A stretch of 9,936 nt of DNA from JBBRHH01 sp038222915 (GCA_038222915.1 JBBRHH010000196.1:1-9936), one strand, 5' to 3'. Shown: positions 1 to 6,341, counted from the first letter of the stretch. Program-made: numbers and translations. The notes: generated by a model from the letters alone, not told the origin.

Positions 1-764
1 AACACCGGCCGATTGTGATCGTCCGCCGCCTGCCGCGCCGTAATCAACGCCCCACTTCGCGCACTCGCCTCAATCACCAGTACCCCGCGCGACATTCCCG
101 ACACAATCCGATTTCGCCGCGGAAAATTCTCCTTATTCGGCGGCGTCCCAAGCGGATACTCACTGATCACCGCTCCGCGCCGCGCAATCGCTTTGTAAAA
201 TTCCGCATTCTCGGCCGGATAGCTCACGTCCAACCCCGTCCCCACCACCGCGATGGTGCGCCCCTCCGGAGGCAAGAGCGCCCCGCGATGGGCCGCCGAA
301 TCGACCCCGCGCGCTCCGCCCGAAATGACTGTAAAGCCGGCCCCAGCCAGTAAAGCCCCAAACCGATCCGCCTGCTCGCGCCCATACATGCTGCAGTTCC
401 GACTCCCCACAATTGCGATCGCGTTCAAATCGCGCGGCTCCAGCGTCCCCTGCATAAACAACACCGCCGGCGGCGCTGGAACCGATCGCAGCATGATCGG
501 ATAATCATCATCCTCAGGACAAATCGCACTGATCCCAAGTTCCCCGCACCGCTCCATCTCATTCGCCGCCAGCCCTGCCGCCGCCCGCAGCGAACCATAA
601 ACCTTCGAGGCCCCGGCCGCGCTAATCCCCTCCACCTGCTGCAGATCCGCAACCCGCGCCGCACAAGCCGCCTGCGCCGATCCACACAGATCAACTAGCC
701 GCCCAATCAAAGTAGGCCCGAGCCCCTGCGTAAGCGAAAGCTGAAGATAGTGCTCAATCGCCAA
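1..764 (-). CDS. dprA: DNA-processing protein DprA, partial (3' end off window)
   Basis: DprA (Smf) binds incoming single-stranded DNA in the cytoplasm and loads RecA during natural transformation. About 254 codons are visible before the frame leaves the window at base 1. My translation gives an N-terminal helix-hairpin-helix region around residues 30-60 (LQQVEGISAAGASKVYG), then the entry to the Rossmann-like domain (DDDYPIMLRSVPAPPAVLF), the GSRNCSMYG motif near residue 120 and SGGARGVDSAAH near residue 150, followed by VGTGLDVSYPAEN. These are family hallmarks. Full-length homologues are roughly 360-380 aa, so the remaining Rossmann part and any winged-helix C-terminus are missing. I chose the TTG start at 762-764 because GGGAG lies 6 nt upstream and it gives MAIEHYLQLSLTQG, a typical N-terminus. 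An upstream in-frame TTG at 780-782 is possible, and an in-frame TGA closes the frame shortly above it. It lies 86 bp downstream of aroB on the same strand. Confidence 0.95.
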   Translation of the reverse strand, partial: MAIEHYLQLSLTQGLGPTLIGRLVDLCGSAQAACAARVADLQQVEGISAAGASKVYGSLRAAAGLAANEMERCGELGISAICPEDDDYPIMLRSVPAPPAVLFMQGTLEPRDLNAIAIVGSRNCSMYGREQADRFGALLAGAGFTVISGGARGVDSAAHRGALLPPEGRTIAVVGTGLDVSYPAENAEFYKAIARRGAVISEYPLGTPPNKENFPRRNRIVSGMSRGVLVIEASARSGALITARQAADDHNRPV

Positions 765-805
765 AGAAAACTCCCAGCCCAAACCCGGAACCCGAACACC
801 TCTTC

Positions 806-835
806 TTCATCTGTGTGAATCTGTGTTCATCTGTG
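806..835. repeat. Three 10-bp direct repeats between aroB and dprA
   Basis: Three consecutive units TTCATCTGTG, TGAATCTGTG and TTCATCTGTG fill the gap between aroB and dprA. Read on the minus strand they give CACAGATGAA-type units. Units of this kind recur between genes in several bacterial phyla, including planctomycetes; that is recalled knowledge, not tested here. No hairpin forms, so it is not a terminator. Confidence 0.75.
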
Positions 836-850
836 GCTAAATAAATTCTT

Positions 851-1975
851 CTACCCGGAAACCCTGCCGATCGCCTCGCGCACCAGCCCCTCGGGCACAT
901 CATCCCGAATCACCACGCTGCCAATCTTCTCCGGCAAAATAAACCGCAGTCGCCCCGACGTCACCTTCTTGTCAAACTGCATCGTCTTCAACACCTCATC
1001 CGCATCCAGCTTGATCCCGCCCGTCGGCAACCCGGCCTTCTCAATCAGCGCCACAATCCGCCCCCGCGCCGCCTCATCAATCATCCCCAGCGACACCGCA
1101 AGCTGCGCCGCCGCCACCATTCCCAGCGCCACGCCCTGGCCATGCGAAATCGCATGCTTCGACACCGTCTCAAAAGCATGGCCAAATGTATGCCCAAAAT
1201 TCAGGTGCGCCCGCTCCCCGGTCTCAAACGGATCCGTCTCCACCACATCCGCCTTGATCGCCACATTGTGCGCGACCAGGTCAAATAAGTACGGGATGTC
1301 CAGCGCCAGCGCCTTGCCGATGTTTTCTTCCAGGCTGTGAAACCCATCCGCATCCCGGATGATCTCGTGCTTGATGCACTCGGCCAATCCGCCGCGCAAT
1401 TCCTCCAGCGGCAGCGTCGAAAGAACCGTCGGATCAATCAAGACCGTCTTGGGCTGATAAAAAGCCCCGATCAGGTTCTTCCCCTTGGCATGATTGACCC
1501 CAGTCTTCCCACCAATGCTCGCATCCACCATCGCGAGCAAAGTCGTGGGAATCTGTATGAACGGAATACCGCGTAGCAATGTCGCCGCCACAAACCCGGC
1601 CATATCGCCGATAATTCCGCCGCCCAGTGCAATCAAAGGCATGGTGCGCTCGATTCCCGCCTCTAGCAACTGGTCGTAGATCTTCTCCACGTCGCGAATG
1701 GTCTTGTGCTCTTCGCCCGGTTCTACAGTTGCCGGAACCACCTCAAACCCCGCCGAGCGCAGCGTCTCCGACACGCCCGGCCCATGCAACTCGCCAACCG
1801 TGCTATCCGTGACCAATGCCACCTTCCGGGTACGGGTAATCCGCCGCATCACATTGCCGACCTGCTGCAACAAACCCGGATGGACATGAATGCTGTACTC
1901 ATGTCCGGGAATATCTACGGCAATCACGCGCGGTTCAGGAGGAAGGTCTTGCATGCCTTCCATTGTACTCAACAT
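851..1975 (-). CDS. aroB: 3-dehydroquinate synthase
   Basis: AroB converts DAHP to 3-dehydroquinate, the second step of the shikimate pathway, using NAD+ and a divalent metal in the cytoplasm. The 374-aa product has the normal length. The NAD-binding segment ALGGGIIGDMAGFVA spans residues 116-130. The signature PTTLLAMVDASIGGKTGVNH follows at 143-162. Metal ligands are readable as E199 in GGLAECIKHE, H262 in LNFGHTFGHAFE and H278 in SHGQGVALGM; the 16-residue spacing of the two histidines matches the family. The start at 1975 has no strong ribosome-binding site, and in-frame ATGs at codons 5 and 8 are alternatives. It is divergent from the response regulator gene, with a 93-bp shared upstream region, and is followed by dprA on the same strand. 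It appears intact and functional. Confidence 0.98.
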   Translation of the reverse strand: MLSTMEGMQDLPPEPRVIAVDIPGHEYSIHVHPGLLQQVGNVMRRITRTRKVALVTDSTVGELHGPGVSETLRSAGFEVVPATVEPGEEHKTIRDVEKIYDQLLEAGIERTMPLIALGGGIIGDMAGFVAATLLRGIPFIQIPTTLLAMVDASIGGKTGVNHAKGKNLIGAFYQPKTVLIDPTVLSTLPLEELRGGLAECIKHEIIRDADGFHSLEENIGKALALDIPYLFDLVAHNVAIKADVVETDPFETGERAHLNFGHTFGHAFETVSKHAISHGQGVALGMVAAAQLAVSLGMIDEAARGRIVALIEKAGLPTGGIKLDADEVLKTMQFDKKVTSGRLRFILPEKIGSVVIRDDVPEGLVREAIGRVSG

Positions 1976-2001
1976 GGCAGATTCTTGGTCATTTCGATCA
2001 C

Positions 2002-2015
2002 GAAATTCGAATTTC
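2002..2015. promoter_or_regulatory. 14-bp perfect palindrome between divergent aroB and response regulator
   Basis: GAAATTCGAATTTC is identical to its reverse complement. A partly overlapping inverted repeat, TTTCG-ATCA-CGAAA, spans 1993-2006. The site lies in the 93 bp between the divergent starts, upstream of an AT-rich stretch (TATAAA near 2034), so it could be an operator for either gene. No -35 element matches convincingly. Function is inference; AT-rich palindromes also arise by chance. Confidence 0.35.
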
Positions 2016-2068
2016 TTCCATTTTCCGCCGATATAAATCCTACTAGTCTTTCAGGGTTCGGAGCATCC

Positions 2069-2437
2069 ATGCACACGATCATGATCGTCGACGATCAAAA
2101 GGATATCGGACATCTCGTCGGCACCCTCTTGCGCTACGCCGGCCACCAGTCGGTCTGGGTGGAAGATGGCCGCAAGGCCCTGGAATTGATCAGCCATGCT
2201 CCACCAAATCTGGTTCTCCTCGACATCATGATGCCAAACATGAGCGGTTTTGAGGTCCTTGAAGAGCTTCGAAGCGACGAAGCCCACAATAATCTCCGGG
2301 TGGTGATGCTAACCGCCGTGGCCGACGCCGCCATGCAGGAGAAGGCGCGAAAGCTCGGCGCCAACGACTACCTCGTCAAAGGCAGCGACTGGGACGAAAT
2401 GCTGGTCCGCATCGAGCGCCAACTCAAGTGCGCGTAG
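2069..2437 (+). CDS. Single-domain response regulator (CheY-like receiver)
   Basis: This is a 122-aa stand-alone receiver domain that takes phosphate from a histidine kinase and signals by protein contact, since no output domain is present. All conserved residues are readable: acidic pair D8-D9 (MIVDDQKD), phospho-acceptor D52 (LLDIMMPNMSG), T82 (VVMLTAV) and K104 (YLVKGS). I chose the ATG at 2069 because GGAG lies 5 nt upstream and the receiver fold begins exactly there. The frame is open far upstream to 1706, but that part is antisense to aroB and should be ignored. No kinase gene is in the window, so its partner is unknown. It is divergent from aroB, with no recognisable terminator after its stop codon. 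Confidence 0.95.
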   Translation: MHTIMIVDDQKDIGHLVGTLLRYAGHQSVWVEDGRKALELISHAPPNLVLLDIMMPNMSGFEVLEELRSDEAHNNLRVVMLTAVADAAMQEKARKLGANDYLVKGSDWDEMLVRIERQLKCA

Positions 2438-2592
2438 TAGTGCGTACGGGCACGGCGCAGGCGAAGCTCTTCGAGGCCACCCGAAAACCACCGTCACCTC
2501 TGCAATCCCAAAGGTGCGGTTGAAGCATGTCTTCGCCCTCGTCCGACCGTCACTCAATTCTCAACAAGCTCCCACCACGCCCGCGCCACACC
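2438..2592. other. Intergenic stretch, nothing recognised
   Basis: These 155 bp separate the response regulator stop from the ankyrin-like remnant. I see no coding pattern, hairpin followed by a T-run, or RNA motif. With the remnant and the ssrA terminator, it makes up the 512-bp gap between the response regulator and ssrA. Confidence 0.5.
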
Positions 2593-2901
2593 TTAAGTAC
2601 ACCATTGCAACAAACCAACGAATCTCGCGACTCCTCGTCGAAACCCCAGGAACTGTTCGTGGTTATAAAGCACAGCGCCATGCAAAAGACTCTCCCGATT
2701 GCCACTGGACAGGGGGCTGTCGATACTGGCGCCTTTGCGGATGAGCAGTTCTGCCATGGGGATGTCATCGTTGTCGCAACAACCGCATAACGCCGGAATC
2801 GAGCGTTCCGCGTTGCAGAAATTTTCTGGCCGTAGTCCAGATTGATCGAAGGCGGCATTGCCAGAAGATAGTCCTCCCACAGCCCACAGCTTCCTGGCCA
2901 T
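2593..2901 (-). pseudogene. Ankyrin-repeat-like gene remnant
   Basis: The frame encodes 102 aa. Residues in the middle resemble two ankyrin repeats: a helix-turn segment, DIPMAELLIRKGASIDSP, then SGNRESLLHGAVLYNHEQ. The pattern (M/V)xxLLxxGAxxD followed by LLHGAVLxNxE is typical of ankyrin units. The N-terminal 40 residues and the final 20 (ending LLQWCT) do not look like ankyrin, and no complete helical repeat continues after NHEQ. This fits a decayed fragment with a frame disruption near 2640. Its nominal ATG lies immediately after the ssrA terminator and has no clear ribosome-binding site. Ankyrin repeats normally mediate protein-protein contacts; no function is claimed for this fragment. 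It could also be a short expressed protein, so the pseudogene call is inference. Confidence 0.4.
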
Positions 2902-2902
2902 T

Positions 2903-2938
2903 AAACAACATAAGCCACTGAAAAATCAGCGGCTCATG
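2903..2938 (-). terminator. Rho-independent-type hairpin after ssrA
   Basis: Arms at 2909-2921 and 2926-2938 form a 13-bp stem with two G-U wobbles and a 4-nt loop. Reading on the minus strand, it starts 11 nt after the tmRNA 3' end and is followed by TTGTTTAATGG, a weak T-rich tail. Position and structure make it the likely ssrA terminator. Confidence 0.75.
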
Positions 2939-2949
2939 TATATCACCAG

Positions 2950-3331
2950 TGGAGGCGGAGGGAATTGAACCCTCGTCCCGAAACAACCCAAATGATAGCC
3001 GCTACATGCTTAGTTGATGTTTTAATCTCGACGCCGGCGACGGCCAATCAACAGTCTGCGCCGGAATCAAGCCGTCTGTTTCTTATCGATTCACCAACGA
3101 CCGAGTGAATCGACCAGGTCACTGTTTTGCGACTGGCGTGTCGTAACCATCACGCCATGTCGAGGTCACCTTTTATTAGGCGGCCATACGAACCGGGGCG
3201 GCAGTGAAGCCGACTCGGCCTGCAACATCATTGTTGGCAGTTGTTGTTTGCTCGAATGATTATAGAGGCCAATCGAGCGTCCTCTGCATGCTGCCATCAC
3301 CGTAGTCACCCGGTCGAAACCGATCGCCCCC
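2950..3331 (-). ncRNA. ssrA: Transfer-messenger RNA (tmRNA)
   Basis: tmRNA works with SmpB to rescue stalled ribosomes and tag the incomplete protein for proteolysis. The 5' end GGGGGCG pairs with 3' CGCCTCC (one G-U), giving the tRNA-like acceptor stem, and GATCGGTTTCGACCGGG is the conserved 5' domain. The T arm reads GAGGG-TTCAATT-CCCTC. CCA is not encoded after the discriminator A at 2950. P2 is formed by GCAGCATGC with GCATGTAGC. Pseudoknot PK1 is explicit: AGAGG with CCTCT, interleaved with GCTCGA and TCGAGC (3285-3250). Eleven nucleotides after PK1 comes the resume codon GCC at 3238-3236. The tag frame then reads ANNDVAGRVGFTAAPVRMAA and ends in TAA TAA (3178-3173). Further stems such as TGGCGTG/CACGCCA follow. 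The length of 382 nt is normal; the 20-residue tag is long. Confidence 0.96.
3179..3238 (-). other. tmRNA tag-peptide reading frame (20 codons)
   Basis: The mRNA-like segment starts with GCC, 11 nt after PK1, and encodes ANNDVAGRVGFTAAPVRMAA, followed by tandem TAA stops. Ending in hydrophobic-Ala-Ala fits a ClpXP-type degron. The frame starting at the nearby GCA (3251-3249) would stop after seven codons as ANNNCQQ and lacks an AA end, so I rejected it. Typical tags have about 8-15 residues. Confidence 0.75.
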
Positions 3332-3368
3332 GGAATGAAGCTGGTGTGGTTGAATTGTCAAAGAACAA

Positions 3369-3387
3369 GCGTACATCGATTGTACGC
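3369..3387. promoter_or_regulatory. Inverted repeat over a candidate ssrA -10 box
   Basis: Arms GCGTACA and TGTACGC flank a 5-bp centre (TCGAT). On the minus strand it contains TACAAT (3384-3379), a 5-of-6 match to the sigma70 -10 box, 48 bp upstream of the mature tmRNA 5' end. The -35 match at proper spacing is poor. It may be the ssrA promoter with an overlapping operator; this is inference. Confidence 0.35.
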
Positions 3388-3515
3388 CAATATCTTATCA
3401 TCGGCATCGGTGCGAGTCGAGTTGACGCAAACCGCACAGCCCGCCAACTCCCGCCGATCCCCGTCACCCGGGGTCAAAAGCATTCTCAAAAAAACTAAAA
3501 CTTCAAAATTTACCA

Positions 3516-3545
3516 TTGACAAATACATAACAAACACTATACAAT
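3516..3545 (+). promoter_or_regulatory. Strong sigma70-like promoter, plus strand
   Basis: A perfect -35 TTGACA lies at 3516-3521 and the -10 TACAAT at 3540-3545 with an 18-bp spacer; TATACA at 3538 with 16 bp is an alternative. An A-rich stretch at 3488-3510 resembles an UP element. Transcription would start near 3552 and run rightwards, antisense to the possible small gene at 3537-3716. No convincing plus-strand gene follows, so an antisense or small RNA is one option. Confidence 0.5.
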
Positions 3546-3716
3546 GCCGGCAGTAGCAAGTGCCCCAAACGGGTCATCCGCTGCCGCCGGCACAAACGCC
3601 GGTAAATCATCAGGAATGGGTGCAACATGCCCACGCAAAATCCGCGCATTCACCAGCAGCCAGCAGTGTCGCCGCACCCCCAAGCTGCCTTCTCTCCTGT
3701 TCAACCGCTCTGCCAT
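3537..3716 (-). CDS. Possible 59-aa hypothetical protein
   Basis: I do not recognise this frame. It reads MAERLNRREGSLGVRRHCWL, continues through VNARILRGHVAPIPDDLP and ends FGALATAGIV. The N-terminal third is basic and arginine-rich; the C-terminal part is acidic and proline-rich. The ATG at 3716-3714 has GGAG 6 nt upstream (TGGAGCAGTGG), a good ribosome-binding site. The frame is open further upstream to 3917, but that part runs through a dispersed repeat and a purine tract whose translation is low complexity, so the short start is preferred. The perfect inverted repeat AACCGAC-GT-GTCGGTT at 3727-3742 lies right next to the ribosome-binding site. It could instead be the remnant of a larger gene cut by the repeat. 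Confidence 0.4.
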   Translation of the reverse strand: MAERLNRREGSLGVRRHCWLLVNARILRGHVAPIPDDLPAFVPAAADDPFGALATAGIV

Positions 3717-3726
3717 CCACTGCTCC

Positions 3727-3742
3727 AACCGACGTGTCGGTT
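3727..3742. repeat. 16-bp inverted repeat next to the 59-aa frame
   Basis: Arms AACCGAC and GTCGGTT are perfect 7-bp complements separated by GT. The repeat lies immediately upstream of the GGAG of the 59-aa frame and 8 bp from the CCCTGAGC repeat. It could act on translation or transcription of that frame, or be part of a composite repeat. Confidence 0.5.
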
Positions 3743-3750
3743 TGGGCCTG

Positions 3751-3770
3751 CCCTGAGCCTGTCGAAAGGG
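3751..3770. repeat. Dispersed CCCTGAGC...TCGAAAGGG repeat
   Basis: CCCTGAGCCTGTCGAAAGGG has complementary ends and matches a short repeat familiar between genes in many GC-rich genomes. Its translations, such as ALSLSKG and FRQAQGRP, often appear in spurious ORFs. The recognition is from memory. Frames crossing this site should not be trusted as genes. Confidence 0.6.
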
Positions 3771-3857
3771 GACATTTCGGGGAGGAAAGGGGGAGATTTT
3801 GTGCAGAAAAGGGGAGAAAAGAGGGAGAAAAAGGGGAGAAATGAGGGAGGGTTCAGG
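3767..3857 (+). repeat. G-rich purine tract
   Basis: About 90 bases are almost pure purine on the plus strand, with imperfect units of the form GGGGAGAAAA. Runs of three to five Gs recur every 7-10 bases (for example GGGG, GGG, GGGG, GGG from 3813 to 3848). Such spacing could allow a relaxed G-quadruplex or a triplex. It lies between the dispersed repeat and the 3' end of the zinc-ribbon gene. No coding role is likely. Confidence 0.6.
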
Positions 3858-4013
3858 GTCGCTTTTTTGCCTGAGACCTTCCCGCAATATCAATCCAAAC
3901 ATCGTCCAGTCAAACACTTGTATTCTTACCCCGGCTCTTCAACCCCCTCAAACACATTTTTGCGCGCACTTTACGCACGCCGCCGCACCTCTTTAACGCC
4001 CCTTCCTCCCGAT
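3858..4013. other. Intergenic stretch, nothing recognised
   Basis: This stretch belongs to the 682-bp gap between ssrA and the zinc-ribbon gene (3332-4013), whose other contents are listed separately. Here I see no clear terminator for the zinc-ribbon gene, and only weak -35/-10 matches on the minus strand (TTGACT at 3913-3908 without a good -10). Confidence 0.4.
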
Positions 4014-6161
4014 TCACTTCCCCCCAGCCATTTTCCCCATCTCGAGCTTCAGCGCTACCAACTGCTCCCGACCCCCCGAGTTCACTACAAGGTGCACCAT
4101 GTCCGCGCCAACCATCGCATGGCTCCGCACATCGGCAATCCCAAGCTCCCCAATCATTTGCCCCGTGGCCGAATCCAACACCGCCCGCCCATACGCCAGC
4201 CAGGTATTGTTCCCGATCCAATCAAGCGCCCTTCCAACATACGCCTGCCCGCCCCGCTTCTCCGCCAGCGGCAGTTCCGCGAAAACATGCTCAGTCAAAA
4301 CCTTCCGATCCGCCACCCGCACCACCACCGCGATCGCCCCCGTGCCGTGCTCAAAATAAGCGGCAACGCGCGACCCATCGGCCGAGAACGCGATCGAAGT
4401 CGGCGGCGACCACGTCTTAATCGTCTTCAGTGCCAACGACCGCGGCGGGCTGTTCCCCGTCAAATCCACCAGCACCATCGTCGCCTGGTTTTTCACCAGA
4501 TCCACCAGCGCGACGGTCTTCCCGTCGGCGCTCATCGCCGTGTTGTGGACGTTCGTTGAGAACGTACCCAGTGGAAACTGCCGCTTGGGTTGATCCATCG
4601 CCGTATCAATGACATTCAGTGAATGCGGCCCCGCGTCCTGTCGCCAGTCCACTGCCATCAGGTCCCCGCTCATGTAACCAATTACGGCAGGCGCTCCCGG
4701 CCGCTTGTCCACCCGCAGGTCTTTCCAGTTCTGCCCAATCATCTGCTCAAAAGTCCACACCCGCACCGCCGGTTTCGGCCAGGTGACCCCGGCGGCAATA
4801 TGTACCCCATCCGCGTTCAGCACATAGTTCACCACCGCGCCGGCCTCGTGGCCAAACGTTCGCGTCGTAGCGGCCGACAGCGGATCAACCGTCCACAACT
4901 CCACCTCGTCGTGTTCGCTCCCGCGCTTCCGCACGATCGCCATCTTGTTGCTCTTGAAAGGCGCGTACACCACTTCGTCAAACACCCCCACATTGGACGC
5001 ATCAATCACCGCCGTGACGAGGGGAGAAGGTGTGGCAACCACCGCCGGGGCCGGCAGCGGATTCACAGGCTCGGCCGCGGGCACGGTCGTCGCCACCGGC
5101 GTTGTCGTCGGCTTCGTCGCAGGATCTGCAACAGTTCCGCCAGTAGAAGCACCTTGTGTCACCGGGTTCGCCTCGGCCGGCATGAGTGTCCCGCTCGCGC
5201 CTTCCCAAACCGTATCTCCAGTTAGTCCCGCGCTCGCCATCCCAGTCGTCAGCGGACCAGTCGCAACGTGTTCCTCCGCCACGCTCGTCCCACTCCCGGC
5301 CGGCCAATCAAACCCCCGCGCAATCGGACTTTCACCAACCCGATCCAGCCGATGCATCGCCCGCATCGTAGCCAGCGTTCCAAAGTGCAGACCCGCAATC
5401 ACCAGCACTGAAATCAAGGTCGAAGCCGCAAAACATCCCCCCACATAAGTCAGCGCCGTCACCGCCTGCTCCGGCCTAAGCCGCAAGAACAGCCAGCTCG
5501 ATCCAGCAAACAAAAGCGTCCCGAAAATCGCCCCCAGCAGCATCGCGCCCACATTCCCCTCGATCGACCAGAACACATAAATGATCGCCACCGGAATCGC
5601 CGCGCTCGCAATCGCCCGAAACTTGCTGTGCGGTGGGGGCGCAAACCCCGCCTTCCGCCCGGCCAGCCGATACCCCAGATTGATCAGCGGCATCACCACC
5701 GCCATCGCAACCCCCAGCAGCACAAACGCATGCGTCCACCCGATCCACGGCTTGGCACCGTGCAGATCGAGGGTCGCGGCGAAAATCCAGATCAACCCGC
5801 CAATAAACAGCGCCAGCGGCAGCCACTGATCCAGCATCAATGACAACGGAACTTTGTAAGGCGGATTCCACCCCCGCCGCACCAGCACCGGGTCGCCAAT
5901 ATATTTCGGCTCGATATAGTCCGGCAATTGAGGAGCGACCTCCTCCTCGTTTTGCTCCACCTCCCGCCGCGCCTCAGATTCCACACTCCGCGCCGGCGCC
6001 CGCGCAATGCTCGGCTCCTCCTCCCGGCGAAACCCTGGCGTATCCAACACCTCCACCAGAAAAGCCTTCCCGCAGCTCTTGCACTTCACGCGCTTCCCCG
6101 CCAGCCGGTCCTCCACCTTGTACGACTGACCGCAATGCGAACATTCAACGCTGATAATCAT
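4014..6161 (-). CDS. Zinc-ribbon, multi-pass membrane, propeller-like protein
   Basis: The 715-aa product is modular and of unknown function. It starts with an MJ0042-type zinc ribbon, CSHC (C7, C10) and CKSC (C27, C30). An acidic/basic linker follows (residues 40-85), then about five hydrophobic segments near 113-131, 140-164, 183-200, 205-227 and 237-260. A Pro/Ala/Thr-rich linker covers about 330-385. The C-terminal 330 residues have repeated MSADGKTVALVDL and AFSADGSRVAAYF stretches like WD40 or PD40 propeller blades. Zinc-ribbon/membrane/propeller fusions are typical of planctomycetes. The family association is established knowledge; any envelope sensing or scaffolding role is inference. 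The ATG at 6161 has GGGGAG 10 nt upstream and begins just before the first cysteine pair. The upstream promoter candidate suggests its own transcript. Confidence 0.9.
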   Translation of the reverse strand: MIISVECSHCGQSYKVEDRLAGKRVKCKSCGKAFLVEVLDTPGFRREEEPSIARAPARSVESEARREVEQNEEEVAPQLPDYIEPKYIGDPVLVRRGWNPPYKVPLSLMLDQWLPLALFIGGLIWIFAATLDLHGAKPWIGWTHAFVLLGVAMAVVMPLINLGYRLAGRKAGFAPPPHSKFRAIASAAIPVAIIYVFWSIEGNVGAMLLGAIFGTLLFAGSSWLFLRLRPEQAVTALTYVGGCFAASTLISVLVIAGLHFGTLATMRAMHRLDRVGESPIARGFDWPAGSGTSVAEEHVATGPLTTGMASAGLTGDTVWEGASGTLMPAEANPVTQGASTGGTVADPATKPTTTPVATTVPAAEPVNPLPAPAVVATPSPLVTAVIDASNVGVFDEVVYAPFKSNKMAIVRKRGSEHDEVELWTVDPLSAATTRTFGHEAGAVVNYVLNADGVHIAAGVTWPKPAVRVWTFEQMIGQNWKDLRVDKRPGAPAVIGYMSGDLMAVDWRQDAGPHSLNVIDTAMDQPKRQFPLGTFSTNVHNTAMSADGKTVALVDLVKNQATMVLVDLTGNSPPRSLALKTIKTWSPPTSIAFSADGSRVAAYFEHGTGAIAVVVRVADRKVLTEHVFAELPLAEKRGGQAYVGRALDWIGNNTWLAYGRAVLDSATGQMIGELGIADVRSHAMVGADMVHLVVNSGGREQLVALKLEMGKMAGGK

Positions 6162-6216
6162 GAATCAACAGCTCCCCAAACCTGCAACATCCCATTCAAC
6201 CAGAATACGTCTTTGC

Positions 6217-6245
6217 ATTGTCCCACTGTGGCTCACAATCGTCAA
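6217..6245 (-). promoter_or_regulatory. Candidate promoter of the zinc-ribbon gene
   Basis: On the minus strand TTGACG (6245-6240) and GACAAT (6222-6217) are separated by 17 bp, matching sigma70 at 5 of 6 and 4 of 6 positions. They lie 56 bp upstream of the ATG, inside the 180-bp gap after the FAD-dehydrogenase gene. Confidence 0.4.
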
Positions 6246-6341
6246 AAACGACAAAGCAGACTCCGACAGGGTTATACGCGTTGTCCATCGAATCCCCCGA
6301 GGCAAAGGGTTGCCTTCGCTCGGAATCACTCTTTCCTTAGG

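Noticed and set aside
806..835. CRISPR-like array
   Set aside because: The units are only 10 bp and directly adjacent, with no spacers and no cas genes nearby.
1706..2068. Long in-frame upstream extension of the response regulator
   Set aside because: It is antisense to aroB; the receiver fold and a good ribosome-binding site both start at 2069.
2527..2790. Plus-strand 87-codon frame after the response regulator
   Set aside because: It has a biased Ser/Pro composition and no ribosome-binding site, and the opposite strand carries the ankyrin-like pattern.
3249..3251. Alternative tmRNA resume codon GCA giving ANNNCQQ
   Set aside because: It directly abuts PK1, stops after seven codons at TGA and lacks the hydrophobic-Ala-Ala end.
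3627..4559. 310-codon plus-strand frame
   Set aside because: It crosses the dispersed repeat (ALSLSKG) and the purine tract, and then lies antisense to the zinc-ribbon gene. The protein is Arg/Pro/His-rich as expected of a shadow frame.
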